The notes under the pieces were generated by a model that saw only the letters and a program-made list of their open reading frames with translations, made no database searches and was not told the origin of the DNA. Source: CAYVMN01 sp043808585 (GTDB lineage: Bacteria; Desulfobacterota; DSM-4660; Desulfatiglandales; Desulfatiglandaceae). Taken from it: a DNA stretch of 28,318 bases. Shown in pieces: positions 14,198 through 22,401 of this stretch (the stretch's first letter is position 1; every line of letters starts with the position of its first letter). The stretch covers positions 1 to 28,318 of the forward strand of contig JAZDES010000011.1 in the NCBI GenBank assembly GCA_043808585.1, written 5' to 3'. The position numbers were made by a program, and so were the translations under genes.

Positions 14198-16297
14198 GTG
14201 AGCCTGAGGCGCCTAATTATTTGGTCCATCATCGCCATTGGTATATCCTCAGTTACCACACAACTTCTTACCATCAGGGAATTCCTGACCCAGTTTCACG
14301 GAAATGAAATCACCATCTCTCTTGTACTCTTTTCCTGGCTCCTTCTGACAGGCCTTGGCAGTCTTGCTGCAAAGACGGTCAAGCGCCCTTCCCTTAAGAC
14401 CTATACCTTGCTAACCCTTATGATCGCCCTCTGGCCCCTCCTACAGGTGATCGTGATCAGGGTATTCAGGGAAGCACTATTCCTCCATGGGTCTTCCCCT
14501 GGTTTTTACACCGTCTTCTTCTATATCGTAATCACTATCGCCCCTTACTGCTTGCTTTTAGGCTTCATCCTGCCCTATTCCCAGAAGGCCCTCAATTACA
14601 ACCAGTGCCATTTTGAGAGCGGTGATCTATATGTCACGGACAACATCGGAGATATATTGGGTGGTTCACTGTTCAGCTTTGTCCTGGTTTACTGGTTGAA
14701 GCCCCTTCCCACTATTGCCCTCACCTCAGCCGCCCTAATCCTTGTGACCCTGTTACTCCTCCTGAGATCCCGCAGTTATGTTCTCCTCTCTATGGCCTTT
14801 GTATTCGTCTCGTTTTTTTACGCCTATGCCCTAAACAGGGTCTTTGAAAGGCACACCCTTTCCGGCCAGTACGGAGATATAATCCGTTACATAGAGTCCC
14901 CTTACGGTAGGATTGTGATTTCAAGAGAAGGCCCCCAGCGCACCTTCTGGGAATCGGGAACGCCGCTCTATTCGGACTCGGATGTCGTAAATAGCGAAGA
15001 AAAAATTCACTATGCCCTGTGCCAGTTGGATAGGGTGGAAAACGTCCTTCTGGTCTCAGGCGGTCTAGGTGAGACCGTGGTTGAGGTATCCAAATATGCG
15101 CCGGCACATGTGGATTACGTTGAGCTCGACCCCTATCTGACAGACGCTGCCCTTGAACTCCATATCATAAGAAAGGTCCCTTTCTTGGAAATAAAGAACA
15201 CCGATGGGAGACGTCATATCAAGACGACGGATCGAAGGTATGATGCCATTATCGTTGATCTTCCTGATCCCGACACATTCCAGATCAACAGGTTCTTTAC
15301 CAAGGAATTTTTTTCGGCGGCCAAAAAGATCTTGAGGGGGAATGGAGTTATATCCATGGGTGTCGCCTATTCAGAAAACTACCTTAGTGAGATAGGAAAA
15401 AAGAAGATCTCAACCCTATACAACACCGCAAGATTGAATTTTCGAAATGTAATATTACTCCCGGGACAGGAGGCCTATCTCATCTGCAGTGACGGGGAAC
15501 TATTACTGGATATCCCGGCCAGGCTGAAATCTAAATACATCAAGACTTCCTATATCGAGGGATTCTTTTACGGAAATGTAACAGAGGAAAGAATCAGGCA
15601 GCTCAAAGAGGCCGTAGACGTCAGTGGTGAGATTAACACGGATTTTGAGCCAAGACTAATAAGCATAGTATTTCAGGAATGGTTTACAAAACATGGCACC
15701 TCTCCTTGGTACTTTGTTGTAATCTTATCAGTTCTTACCATTATTTATGTTGTACTCCTGAGGCGGGAAGAATATGTCCTTTTTTCCACCGGATTGACAG
15801 CAATGGGAGTGGAGATGCTCATAATCTTTGCCTTTCAGGTCATTTACGGCTACATCTATCTGCAAATCGGCGCCATCGTCACCGCATTCCTCTTTGGTCT
15901 CTTGCCTGGCGCGATATTGGGAACTACCTGGAGACGCAGAAATATCTCCTCACTGATGGTGTCGGAGGGTCTCCTCCTTTCGCTCTTGTTATTGTTTTAT
16001 GTTTGGGCTGCCTATTTTAGGAGCGAACTCCATCCTTTATATTTCTTGGGTTTTTGCTTCCTCTTCTCCTTCCTGTGCGGATTTCAGTTTCCTGTTGTTG
16101 CAGGCATCATTGGCGAGCAGAGTAGCCCGGCCTCGGGCTGTCTTGCCGCTGATCTCTGCGGGGCTTCGGTGGGCACACTCGTTACAGGAACCCTCTTGAT
16201 ACCGTTATGGGGGATCAAGGTTGCCGTAATTTTTTTGATTTTTGTGAAAATCTCAAGTAGTATAATGACTCTTTTTCTTGGAAAGAAGGCGGTCTGA
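14198..16297 (+). CDS. Polytopic membrane protein with a spermidine synthase-like domain
   Basis: This protein of about 699 residues has three parts. An N-terminal block of roughly seven membrane helices (to about residue 215) comes first. A soluble Rossmann domain (about 220-430) resembles spermidine synthase, with VLLVSGGLGE, VDYVELDPYL and the aspartate motif DAIIVDLPDPDTFQINRFFTKEFF. A second block of about six helices (about 525-695) ends the protein. The layout matches the membrane-fused spermidine synthase-like family, whose substrate is unknown. The usual YHE active-site stretch is changed to KIHYALC, so aminopropyl transfer is doubtful. The GTG at 14198 is chosen because GAGGTGG lies about 7 bases upstream; a GTG at 14180 is possible. 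The gene lies between the AMMECR1 and radical SAM genes and is probably cotranscribed with the former. Confidence 0.85.
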   Translation: MSLRRLIIWSIIAIGISSVTTQLLTIREFLTQFHGNEITISLVLFSWLLLTGLGSLAAKTVKRPSLKTYTLLTLMIALWPLLQVIVIRVFREALFLHGSSPGFYTVFFYIVITIAPYCLLLGFILPYSQKALNYNQCHFESGDLYVTDNIGDILGGSLFSFVLVYWLKPLPTIALTSAALILVTLLLLLRSRSYVLLSMAFVFVSFFYAYALNRVFERHTLSGQYGDIIRYIESPYGRIVISREGPQRTFWESGTPLYSDSDVVNSEEKIHYALCQLDRVENVLLVSGGLGETVVEVSKYAPAHVDYVELDPYLTDAALELHIIRKVPFLEIKNTDGRRHIKTTDRRYDAIIVDLPDPDTFQINRFFTKEFFSAAKKILRGNGVISMGVAYSENYLSEIGKKKISTLYNTARLNFRNVILLPGQEAYLICSDGELLLDIPARLKSKYIKTSYIEGFFYGNVTEERIRQLKEAVDVSGEINTDFEPRLISIVFQEWFTKHGTSPWYFVVILSVLTIIYVVLLRREEYVLFSTGLTAMGVEMLIIFAFQVIYGYIYLQIGAIVTAFLFGLLPGAILGTTWRRRNISSLMVSEGLLLSLLLLFYVWAAYFRSELHPLYFLGFCFLFSFLCGFQFPVVAGIIGEQSSPASGCLAADLCGASVGTLVTGTLLIPLWGIKVAVIFLIFVKISSSIMTLFLGKKAV

Positions 16298-16391
16298 CTT
16301 TGCTCCCCTATGCGCTTTTGTCTCTTATCCTATACAGGCCAGTCGATGAACCAACAATTGAGCGGATCAATTATTTTGTGAGGCATAGGTT

Positions 16392-17585
16392 ATGTCCGGC
16401 ATGATGACTCGAAAGGAATTCCTGAAATCCCTTGGATTGGGCACCTCGGCCCTATTTTGTGCAGGCACCGGGTATGGGCTTTTCGGGGACAAGGGGCACA
16501 AGGCAAAAGACATAAGGGGACACATTTTCAAAAATGATGCCCCCGAGAGGCCTTGGAAATGGTCCATCGAAGGCTTTTTTTATGCCAGTGACGGTAAAAC
16601 AGTCCAGTGCCAGGTCTGTCCGAACCGTTGTCTCCTTCACCCTGGGGATCGTAGTGTATGCCGTTCAAAGGTGAATATAGGGGGGAAGCTTTACTCCTTG
16701 GCCTATGGGGACCCTTGTTCCGTTCATGTAGATCCCATCGAGAAAAAACCCCTGAACCATTTTTATCCTAAATCCCTTATATTTTCCATCGCCACTACGG
16801 GTTGCAATTTCAGGTGTCTCAACTGCCAAAACTGGGAAATCTCCCAGAAAAAGCCTGAGGAGGTAAACCACGTCCAGCTATTTCCCGAAGACGTGGTGGA
16901 GAATGCAAAAAAGAGAAATATACCTTCCATTGCATATACCTACTCTGAACCCGTATCCTTTTATGAATACATGTATAATACCTCCAAGCTGGCAAGGGCC
17001 GAGGGTCTCAAAAATGTGCTGGTATCGAACGGTTATATAAACAGTGACCCTCTTATTAGGCTCTGCAGATTCCTAGACGGGGCCAATGTCAACCTGAAAT
17101 CCTTTGAAGATAGCATCTACCGCTCTTTGAACGGGGGGACCCTCCAGCCTGTCCTGAATACCTTCAAGACCTTGCACAAGGAAGGTGTCTGGTTTGAAAT
17201 AACCACCCTAGTAGTCCCCACCTATGTGGATGATCCTGATATGATCAAACGGATGTGCGCATGGGTGCTGAAAGAATTGGGGGCAGATTATCCCCTCCAC
17301 CTTCTGAGATTTTTCCCCAGATATAAGCTGACCAGGCTTCCGGCAACGCCCATCGCAACACTTGAAAAACTGAGGGAGGTTGCCCTCAATGAAGGCATTC
17401 GATATGTATATCTGGGAAATGTACCCGGTCACGAAGGCACGCAGACTTACTGCCACAACTGTCACAAGATCTTGATCGGCCGAAACGGCTATTTGATCAC
17501 GGAGTTCAACCTAACCGACGGAAGATGCCGGTTTTGCGGGACCTCCATTCCTGGAAGGTGGGGTCAAGACCCACTATCTTCATAG
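16392..17585 (+). CDS. AmmeMemoRadiSam system radical SAM enzyme with Tat-like leader
   Basis: This 397-residue radical SAM protein belongs to the group that occurs with AMMECR1 and Memo proteins and is related to pyruvate formate-lyase activating enzymes. The N-terminus (MTRKEFLKSLGLGTSALFCAG) looks like a Tat signal with R-K in place of R-R. Next come four cysteines (C73, C76, C80, C90), then the SAM-cluster motif C138-x3-C142-x2-C145 in TTGCNFRCLNCQNWEIS, and YSEPVSFYEYM and NVNLKSF typical of the family. Two CxxC pairs near the C-terminus (CHNC and CRFC) form a zinc-ribbon-like end. The substrate is unknown. The ATG at 16392 has GAGG about 8 bases upstream. The gene lies 94 bp after the membrane protein gene and faces trkH 15 bp away. 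Confidence 0.9.
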   Translation: MSGMMTRKEFLKSLGLGTSALFCAGTGYGLFGDKGHKAKDIRGHIFKNDAPERPWKWSIEGFFYASDGKTVQCQVCPNRCLLHPGDRSVCRSKVNIGGKLYSLAYGDPCSVHVDPIEKKPLNHFYPKSLIFSIATTGCNFRCLNCQNWEISQKKPEEVNHVQLFPEDVVENAKKRNIPSIAYTYSEPVSFYEYMYNTSKLARAEGLKNVLVSNGYINSDPLIRLCRFLDGANVNLKSFEDSIYRSLNGGTLQPVLNTFKTLHKEGVWFEITTLVVPTYVDDPDMIKRMCAWVLKELGADYPLHLLRFFPRYKLTRLPATPIATLEKLREVALNEGIRYVYLGNVPGHEGTQTYCHNCHKILIGRNGYLITEFNLTDGRCRFCGTSIPGRWGQDPLSS

Positions 17586-17600
17586 TCATAAGCCCCCCCC

Positions 17601-19049
17601 TCACTTCTTCCAGAATTCAGGCGTAAGCAAGACGAAGACCGTATAGATTTCAAGTCGCCCGAGAAGCATGCAGAAGACTAGGACCCATTTCCCGATGGGA
17701 GGGATGAAAAGATAGTGCTCCGCAGGCCCCACAATGCCCAAACCTGGGCCGATATTACCGATGGTTGCCGCCACCGAGCCTATGGCCGAGACCATATCAA
17801 GTCCCAGGCCTGCCATAACAAGTGTGGCCACCATGAAAAGGCCAAGATAGAGGATGAAAAATCCCCAGACGCTACTGAGCACATCCTGAGATACAGGTCT
17901 GCCTCCCAATTTGACGGTTGTAACGGCATGTGGATGTACGATCTGAAAGAGTTGCTGATAGCTATGCCTCACGAGCAGCATGATCCGCATCGTCTTCATC
18001 CCTCCCCCAGTCGACCCGGCCATTGCCCCGAGAAACATACAAATCAGCAATATGAGTTGTGACAGGGCAGGCCACTTCTCATAATCTGCGGTAACAAAAC
18101 CTGTGGTAGTAATGATTGAACCCACCTGGAATGTGGCATAGCGGAATGCCTCAACAATTGAGCCATAAACGGTTCCGTGAATATCCAGGGTGACGACAGC
18201 AACGAAGAGACCGACGAGGATGAGAAAGGTGCGGCACTCTGAATCCTTGCCAAAGACCTTCGGATCTCCCTTCATCAGTCGGTAATGGAGTGAAAAATTG
18301 ATCCCTGCAAGGAGCATGAATAGAATAAACACGCAATCAAAGTACACGCTCTTATAATAGGCAATGCTGGCATTCTTGGTCGAAAACCCACCGGTCGGCA
18401 TCGTGCAAAAGGCATGGCAAACCGCGTCGAAAAGTGGCATCCCCCCAACAAATAGCATGCCTATCTCAACTACCGTAATCAGGACATAGACCTTCCAGAG
18501 TGTCTTTGCGGTCTCGGAGATCCTTGGTTTTAGCCGGTCCACCACTGGACTCGGAATTTCCGCCTTGTAGAGCTGCATACCGCCGACCCCCAACAAGGGC
18601 AGAATGGCTATGGAGAAGACGATAATCCCCATCCCTCCGAACCACTGGGTCTGGCTCCTCCAGAGAAGAATACCCTCGGGCAGACGCTCGATATCGGTCA
18701 GCACCGTGGCACCGGTGGTAGTAAAGCCTGATACCGATTCAAAATAGGCGTTGGTAAAATCAGGGATGGCGCCTGAAAAGAGATAGGGGAGAGTCCCAAA
18801 TAAACCGGCCATCAGCCACCCAACGGCCACAATGGCGACTCCATCGCGGTGGTTCAAATGGTTATTCCCATGGCTTTTCGTGAAGATAAAGAGAATGAGA
18901 CCCACTGAGGATGTGATTAGCGTAGAAACGATCAGCGCCCGCGTGCTACCGTCACCATATATGATGGACACCAGAAGGGGCGCTGTCATAGAAATGCCCA
19001 GGGAGAAAACCACTATCGCTACAAACCGCGTTATAACCCTCGGGTGCAT
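17601..19049 (-). CDS. trkH: TrkH potassium uptake channel subunit
   Basis: This 482-residue integral membrane protein forms the K+ translocation pore of the Trk system. The four pore-loop repeats that build the selectivity filter are visible: SGFTTTGATV (about residue 110), MPTGGFSTKN (about 217), TTTGFVTADY (about 315) and IGNIGPGLG (about 430). GSTGGGMKTMRI near residue 345 is the conserved stretch of the intramembrane loop. The start ATG shares its A with the trkA stop codon (TGATG), so translation is coupled. TrkH and TrkA together give ion-gradient or ATP-dependent K+ uptake. Confidence 0.96.
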   Translation of the reverse strand: MHPRVITRFVAIVVFSLGISMTAPLLVSIIYGDGSTRALIVSTLITSSVGLILFIFTKSHGNNHLNHRDGVAIVAVGWLMAGLFGTLPYLFSGAIPDFTNAYFESVSGFTTTGATVLTDIERLPEGILLWRSQTQWFGGMGIIVFSIAILPLLGVGGMQLYKAEIPSPVVDRLKPRISETAKTLWKVYVLITVVEIGMLFVGGMPLFDAVCHAFCTMPTGGFSTKNASIAYYKSVYFDCVFILFMLLAGINFSLHYRLMKGDPKVFGKDSECRTFLILVGLFVAVVTLDIHGTVYGSIVEAFRYATFQVGSIITTTGFVTADYEKWPALSQLILLICMFLGAMAGSTGGGMKTMRIMLLVRHSYQQLFQIVHPHAVTTVKLGGRPVSQDVLSSVWGFFILYLGLFMVATLVMAGLGLDMVSAIGSVAATIGNIGPGLGIVGPAEHYLFIPPIGKWVLVFCMLLGRLEIYTVFVLLTPEFWKK

Positions 19050-20407
19050 CAGAAGTATTCCAGTTTCACGGTGAGGAGCTTCTCCAGTTTGGGCACCACG
19101 GGTTGGAGCGAGAAGATGATCAGCCGGTCCTTTGCCCTGACGATGCTATCTCCGCGGGGAATAATAATCTCATCGCCGCGTACGATCGCCCCTATGATAG
19201 CACCTTTTGGGAATTTCACCTTGGATAGGGGGACATCTACTATATCGGAGGTCTCAAGGGCCTCGGCCTCTATGGCCTCGGCATGCTCACCCTTGAGCGG
19301 GGCCACGGAGATAATCTTACCACGTCTGATGTACTGTAAGATGGCCCTGACAGCAGAGAGCCTTGTGCTTACCACAGTATCTATTCCGATGGCAGATACC
19401 AGGGGGATATAGCTCAATTTGTTAACACGTGTAATAGTCCTCTTGGCACCGAGCGCTTTTGCAAGGAGTGAGATAAGGATGTTGCTCTCTTCATCGCCGG
19501 TAAGGGCCACCGCGAAGTCCACGCCCGCGATATTTTCTTCCAGTAGCAGGTCCTTATCTGTCCCATCGCCATTGATCACAATTACCCGATCAAGCTTTCC
19601 GGAAAGGCTGGCACACCTCTCACTATCTATGTCAATAATTTTTGCACTGACCCTGCTATTATCAAGTGCGGTGGCCAATGCCATAGCTGTTTCACCTGCA
19701 CCCACTATGATGACCCTTCTGAGGGTCTCTGCCTTGAGGTTGAAAAGCCCGGTCACGTGATCCAGTTCATCATTTCTTACCACCACATAGACCAAGTCAT
19801 CCGTTTGGATCGTGTCGGTCCCCTGCGGGATCAAGACCTGATTCCCCCTGACTATTGCGCCCACAAGCAGTTTTTCTTCCAGCCCCTTGAAGGAAAGTAG
19901 CTGGCGACCGGTAAAAGGAGAGTCTTTGGTCACGGTAAAGCCAATGAGCTTTACTCTTCCTCCCACAAAATCAATTACTTCAGAAGCACCCGGGACCTCC
20001 ATCAGGCTCAGGATGGCATTTACCATGACCGAATTAGGATTGATAACATGGTCAATCCCCAGTAGCTGTTGGGCCAGGAATCCTCCCTCTTCCAGATATT
20101 CCGTGTTTCTGATCCGGGCCACCTTGAGCATATATTGGTTAAGATTTCGGGCCAGCATGCAGGAAATCAGGTTTACCTCGTCGCTGTCCGTGGCAGCTAC
20201 TAACATATCTGCCTGCTCGATCCCTGATTCCCTGAGCAACCGTGGACTTGTACCCGAACCCAAGAGCGCCTGTACGTCCAGATTTTCGGTTATCCGCCTT
20301 ATCTGCTGCGGATCCTTGTCTATAAGGACCACATCTTGGTTTTCCTCAGAAAGTCTCTGGGCGATGTGGAAACCCACTTCGCCCGCTCCGACGATGATAA
20401 TCTTCAC
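19049..20407 (-). CDS. trkA: TrkA, NAD-binding regulatory subunit of the Trk potassium system
   Basis: This 452-residue cytosolic protein gates TrkH. It is a tandem duplication: RCK-N with IIVGAGEVGFHIA at residues 4-16, an RCK-C domain near 140-215, a second RCK-N with VIIVGAGETAMALA near 231, and a second RCK-C near 365-445. Acidic residues close the ribose-binding strands (LIDKD, IIDID). The start is GTG at 20407, the first codon of the conserved MKIIIVGAGEVG stretch; the upstream ribosome binding site (GGGGGAA) is imperfect. It overlaps trkH by one base. The upstream intergenic region is shared with the divergent heptose kinase operon. Confidence 0.95.
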   Translation of the reverse strand: MKIIIVGAGEVGFHIAQRLSEENQDVVLIDKDPQQIRRITENLDVQALLGSGTSPRLLRESGIEQADMLVAATDSDEVNLISCMLARNLNQYMLKVARIRNTEYLEEGGFLAQQLLGIDHVINPNSVMVNAILSLMEVPGASEVIDFVGGRVKLIGFTVTKDSPFTGRQLLSFKGLEEKLLVGAIVRGNQVLIPQGTDTIQTDDLVYVVVRNDELDHVTGLFNLKAETLRRVIIVGAGETAMALATALDNSRVSAKIIDIDSERCASLSGKLDRVIVINGDGTDKDLLLEENIAGVDFAVALTGDEESNILISLLAKALGAKRTITRVNKLSYIPLVSAIGIDTVVSTRLSAVRAILQYIRRGKIISVAPLKGEHAEAIEAEALETSDIVDVPLSKVKFPKGAIIGAIVRGDEIIIPRGDSIVRAKDRLIIFSLQPVVPKLEKLLTVKLEYF

Positions 20408-20468
20408 CTGCAGTTTCCCCCGAACGTGATGTCCTGGAATTGGCGGTTTTTTTGAGAAAAAGAACTTA

Positions 20469-20499
20469 AATCTTCAATCTTCAATAGTCAATAGGCAAT
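20469..20499 (+). repeat. Imperfect heptanucleotide tandem repeat
   Basis: Four 7-base units of the form AATCTTC, AATCTTC, AATAGTC, AATAGGC are followed by AAT. They lie in the trkA/rfaE1 divergent gap. The unit resembles that of the repeat at 21825-21861. Confidence 0.6.
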
Positions 20500-20537
20500 T
20501 ATAACACCTCAGATCTGCTTCCTTTTCGTCATAAATA

Positions 20538-20590
20538 GACGCTAACGCACACTCAGATAGTTCCTTTCTTCAAAAAGGAACAAAAGCGTC
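20538..20590. other. Stem-loop in the trkA/heptose-kinase gap
   Basis: An 8-bp perfect hairpin, GTTCCTTT (20560-20567) with AAAGGAAC (20574-20581), is nested within an outer 6-bp pair, GACGCT (20538-20543) with AGCGTC (20585-20590). It is not followed by a T-run. The role is unknown; it lies just upstream of the heptose kinase promoter candidate. Confidence 0.35.
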
Positions 20591-20614
20591 AAGCCACAAG
20601 GCCAATCAATCGTA

Positions 20615-20643
20615 TGGACAACAGGAGATGAGGGTGATATAAA
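20615..20643 (+). promoter_or_regulatory. Promoter candidate for the heptose kinase-gmk-rRNA methyltransferase run
   Basis: TGGACA (20615-20620) and TATAAA (20638-20643) are spaced 17 bp apart, each one base from the sigma70 consensus. The TTG start of the first gene lies about 47 bases past the predicted transcription start. Confidence 0.5.
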
Positions 20644-20696
20644 ACGTGCGTACTAGAGGCTCCTGAAAGAAAAATAATGCAGAAAGGGAAGGTTCA

Positions 20697-21716
20697 TTGA
20701 GTCAGATCAAAACAATTGGACGACACTATGACGGAAGGCTCCTGAGAGAATATATCGACAGATTTTCCGAGTCAAGGGTCCTTGTAGTCGGTGACATCAT
20801 AATGGACGAGTATATCTGGGGCAGTGTCTCCCGGATTTCCCCTGAGGCCCCGGTGCCGGTAGTAGAGGTCAGAGGGGAGACAAAGATGCTTGGGGGGGCT
20901 GCCAATGTCATCCGTAACATCGCAACCCTCGGGGGGACGTCCATTCTCTGTGGGGTCATTGGTAATGATAGGACTGGGCGCGAAATCCTCAAAGAGGTTG
21001 ACCGGTTGCATCTAGCATCAGATGGTATTATAACCGAGGAAGGCAGGCCCACAAGCCTCAAGACGAGGGTCGTAGCCCATGACCAACAAGTGGTCCGCAT
21101 TGATCGTGAGATTCGGGGAGATATCAGCCCCGGTAACATACAAAAACTTCTCGACTTTATCAAAAAAAACCTGGACAGTGTTGATGCAATTGTGGTCTCT
21201 GATTATGGAAAAGGGGTCATTTCCGGTCCCCTGATGAAGGGCCTTAGGCAGGTGGTCCACGATGACTCTGTTATTGTCGCCGTTGACCCGAAGACGGGGA
21301 ATTTCGAATACTATTATGGAGTGGACGTAATCACCCCCAACTATCATGAGGCAGCCACTTTTTGCCGCTTCGAGATCTTAGACGAACAGACCCTGGTTAA
21401 GGCGGGGAGGCACATGCTCAAGGAGCTAAATTGCCGCTCGGTCCTTATTACCCAGGGCAAAGAGGGGATGACACTCTTTGAAAACGGGGGGGATATAATC
21501 CATATCCCGGCCAATGCCAAGAAGGTCTATGACGTCACGGGTGCTGGGGATACGGTCATTGGGGCCTTTTCTCTGGGCCTGGCATCGGGTATGGATTTAA
21601 GGTCCGCGGCAATCATTTCCAACTTTGCCGCAGGGATCGTTGTAGGCGAGGTGGGGACCTCGGCTGTTAGTGCGGAAGACTTGAAAAATGCCATAGCGGG
21701 TTCAAAGGGGTTATAA
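20697..21716 (+). CDS. rfaE1: D-glycero-beta-D-manno-heptose-7-phosphate kinase (HldE N-terminal type, RfaE1)
   Basis: This PfkB-family sugar kinase phosphorylates C1 of heptose 7-phosphate in ADP-heptose synthesis for the LPS inner core, which implies a Gram-negative envelope. The 339-residue protein has GDIIMDEYIWG, then SRISPEAPVPVVEV (a diagnostic RfaE stretch), LGGAANVIRNIATLGG, and the PfkB C-terminal signature DVTGAGDTVIGAFSLGLASG with the catalytic aspartate. The nucleotidyltransferase half of HldE is absent, so this is the stand-alone kinase form; the adenylyltransferase must be elsewhere. The start is TTG at 20697 with AAGGGAAGG just upstream; no ATG fits the N-terminus. Confidence 0.93.
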   Translation: MSQIKTIGRHYDGRLLREYIDRFSESRVLVVGDIIMDEYIWGSVSRISPEAPVPVVEVRGETKMLGGAANVIRNIATLGGTSILCGVIGNDRTGREILKEVDRLHLASDGIITEEGRPTSLKTRVVAHDQQVVRIDREIRGDISPGNIQKLLDFIKKNLDSVDAIVVSDYGKGVISGPLMKGLRQVVHDDSVIVAVDPKTGNFEYYYGVDVITPNYHEAATFCRFEILDEQTLVKAGRHMLKELNCRSVLITQGKEGMTLFENGGDIIHIPANAKKVYDVTGAGDTVIGAFSLGLASGMDLRSAAIISNFAAGIVVGEVGTSAVSAEDLKNAIAGSKGL

Positions 21717-21824
21717 CTTCCATAAATAGAAAATCCATTTGGACCGAATTGTTGCGGTTGACAGCGACTTGGGCATCGAAATACCAACGGCGTCTTTTAG
21801 CTCCTCGATGAATGGTCATGGTGA

Positions 21825-21861
21825 GTCAATCATCAATCGTCAATCATCAATCGTCAATCAC
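21825..21861 (+). repeat. Heptanucleotide/14-bp tandem repeat
   Basis: The 14-base unit GTCAATCATCAATC occurs 2.6 times in a row, each unit being two similar heptamers. It ends exactly before the ATG of the DUF4416 gene and occupies the place of its ribosome binding site. It is AT-rich relative to its surroundings. Confidence 0.8.
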
Positions 21862-22401
21862 ATGAGTCATCCTCGGGAACCGGAGCCCGTAAAGATCATC
21901 TCGAGTCTCTTCTCCCCTGAAAGGGAGTGTATCGACAAAGTCATTTCCCAACTCTCGGGTGTGTATGGACCCCTGGACTGGCTGAGCCCTGAACTCTTTT
22001 TTGACAGGACAAAATATTATGCCCGCGAGATGGGCTGGCCCCTCTATCGGCGATTCATTTCCTTTGAGAGAGTGCTCCCCCCGGACCGGCTCACGGAGAT
22101 AAAGCTGAAGACCAACCAGATTGAGGGACAATACCTGCACGATGGGAACAGGATGATAAATATTGACCCCGGCTATATCTCCCCTGAAAGATTGATACTG
22201 GCTACCGGCAAGAACTATGTCCACAGGGTCTACCTTTCAAAGGGGATCTATGCAGACCTGACCTTGATTTTCAAAAAAGGCGCTTTCAAGCCGCTTGTCT
22301 GGACCTATCCAGATTATGCAGATCCCGAGATCATTGGATACTTCAATGGAATCAGAGAAAGATATATGGAACAGCTAAGGGAGATGAGACGAATTGTTTA
22401 G
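21862..22401 (+). CDS. DUF4416 family protein
   Basis: This 179-residue protein is of unknown function. It reads as DUF4416: a start with SHPREPEPVKIISSLFSPE, a tyrosine-rich middle (FFDRTKYYAREMGWPLYRRFISFERVL), the INIDPGYISPERLILATGKNY block and the C-terminal YPDYADPEIIGYFNGIRERY. Its function is not known to me. The frame is open 41 codons further upstream, but that part translates the tandem repeat and does not look like protein, so I take the ATG at 21862. No ordinary ribosome binding site precedes it. The stop overlaps the start of yicC by 8 bases, so these two are translationally coupled. Confidence 0.82.
   Translation: MSHPREPEPVKIISSLFSPERECIDKVISQLSGVYGPLDWLSPELFFDRTKYYAREMGWPLYRRFISFERVLPPDRLTEIKLKTNQIEGQYLHDGNRMINIDPGYISPERLILATGKNYVHRVYLSKGIYADLTLIFKKGAFKPLVWTYPDYADPEIIGYFNGIRERYMEQLREMRRIV

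Noticed and set aside
19887..20429. 180-codon plus-strand frame opposite trkA
   Set aside because: Serine-rich antisense shadow of a conserved gene, with no motif or start signal.
21739..21861. N-terminal extension of the DUF4416 frame
   Set aside because: It translates the heptamer repeat and surrounding intergenic sequence; the conserved family start is at 21862.
21825..21861. CRISPR-like direct repeats
   Set aside because: The units are contiguous 7/14-mers without spacers, so this is a simple tandem repeat.
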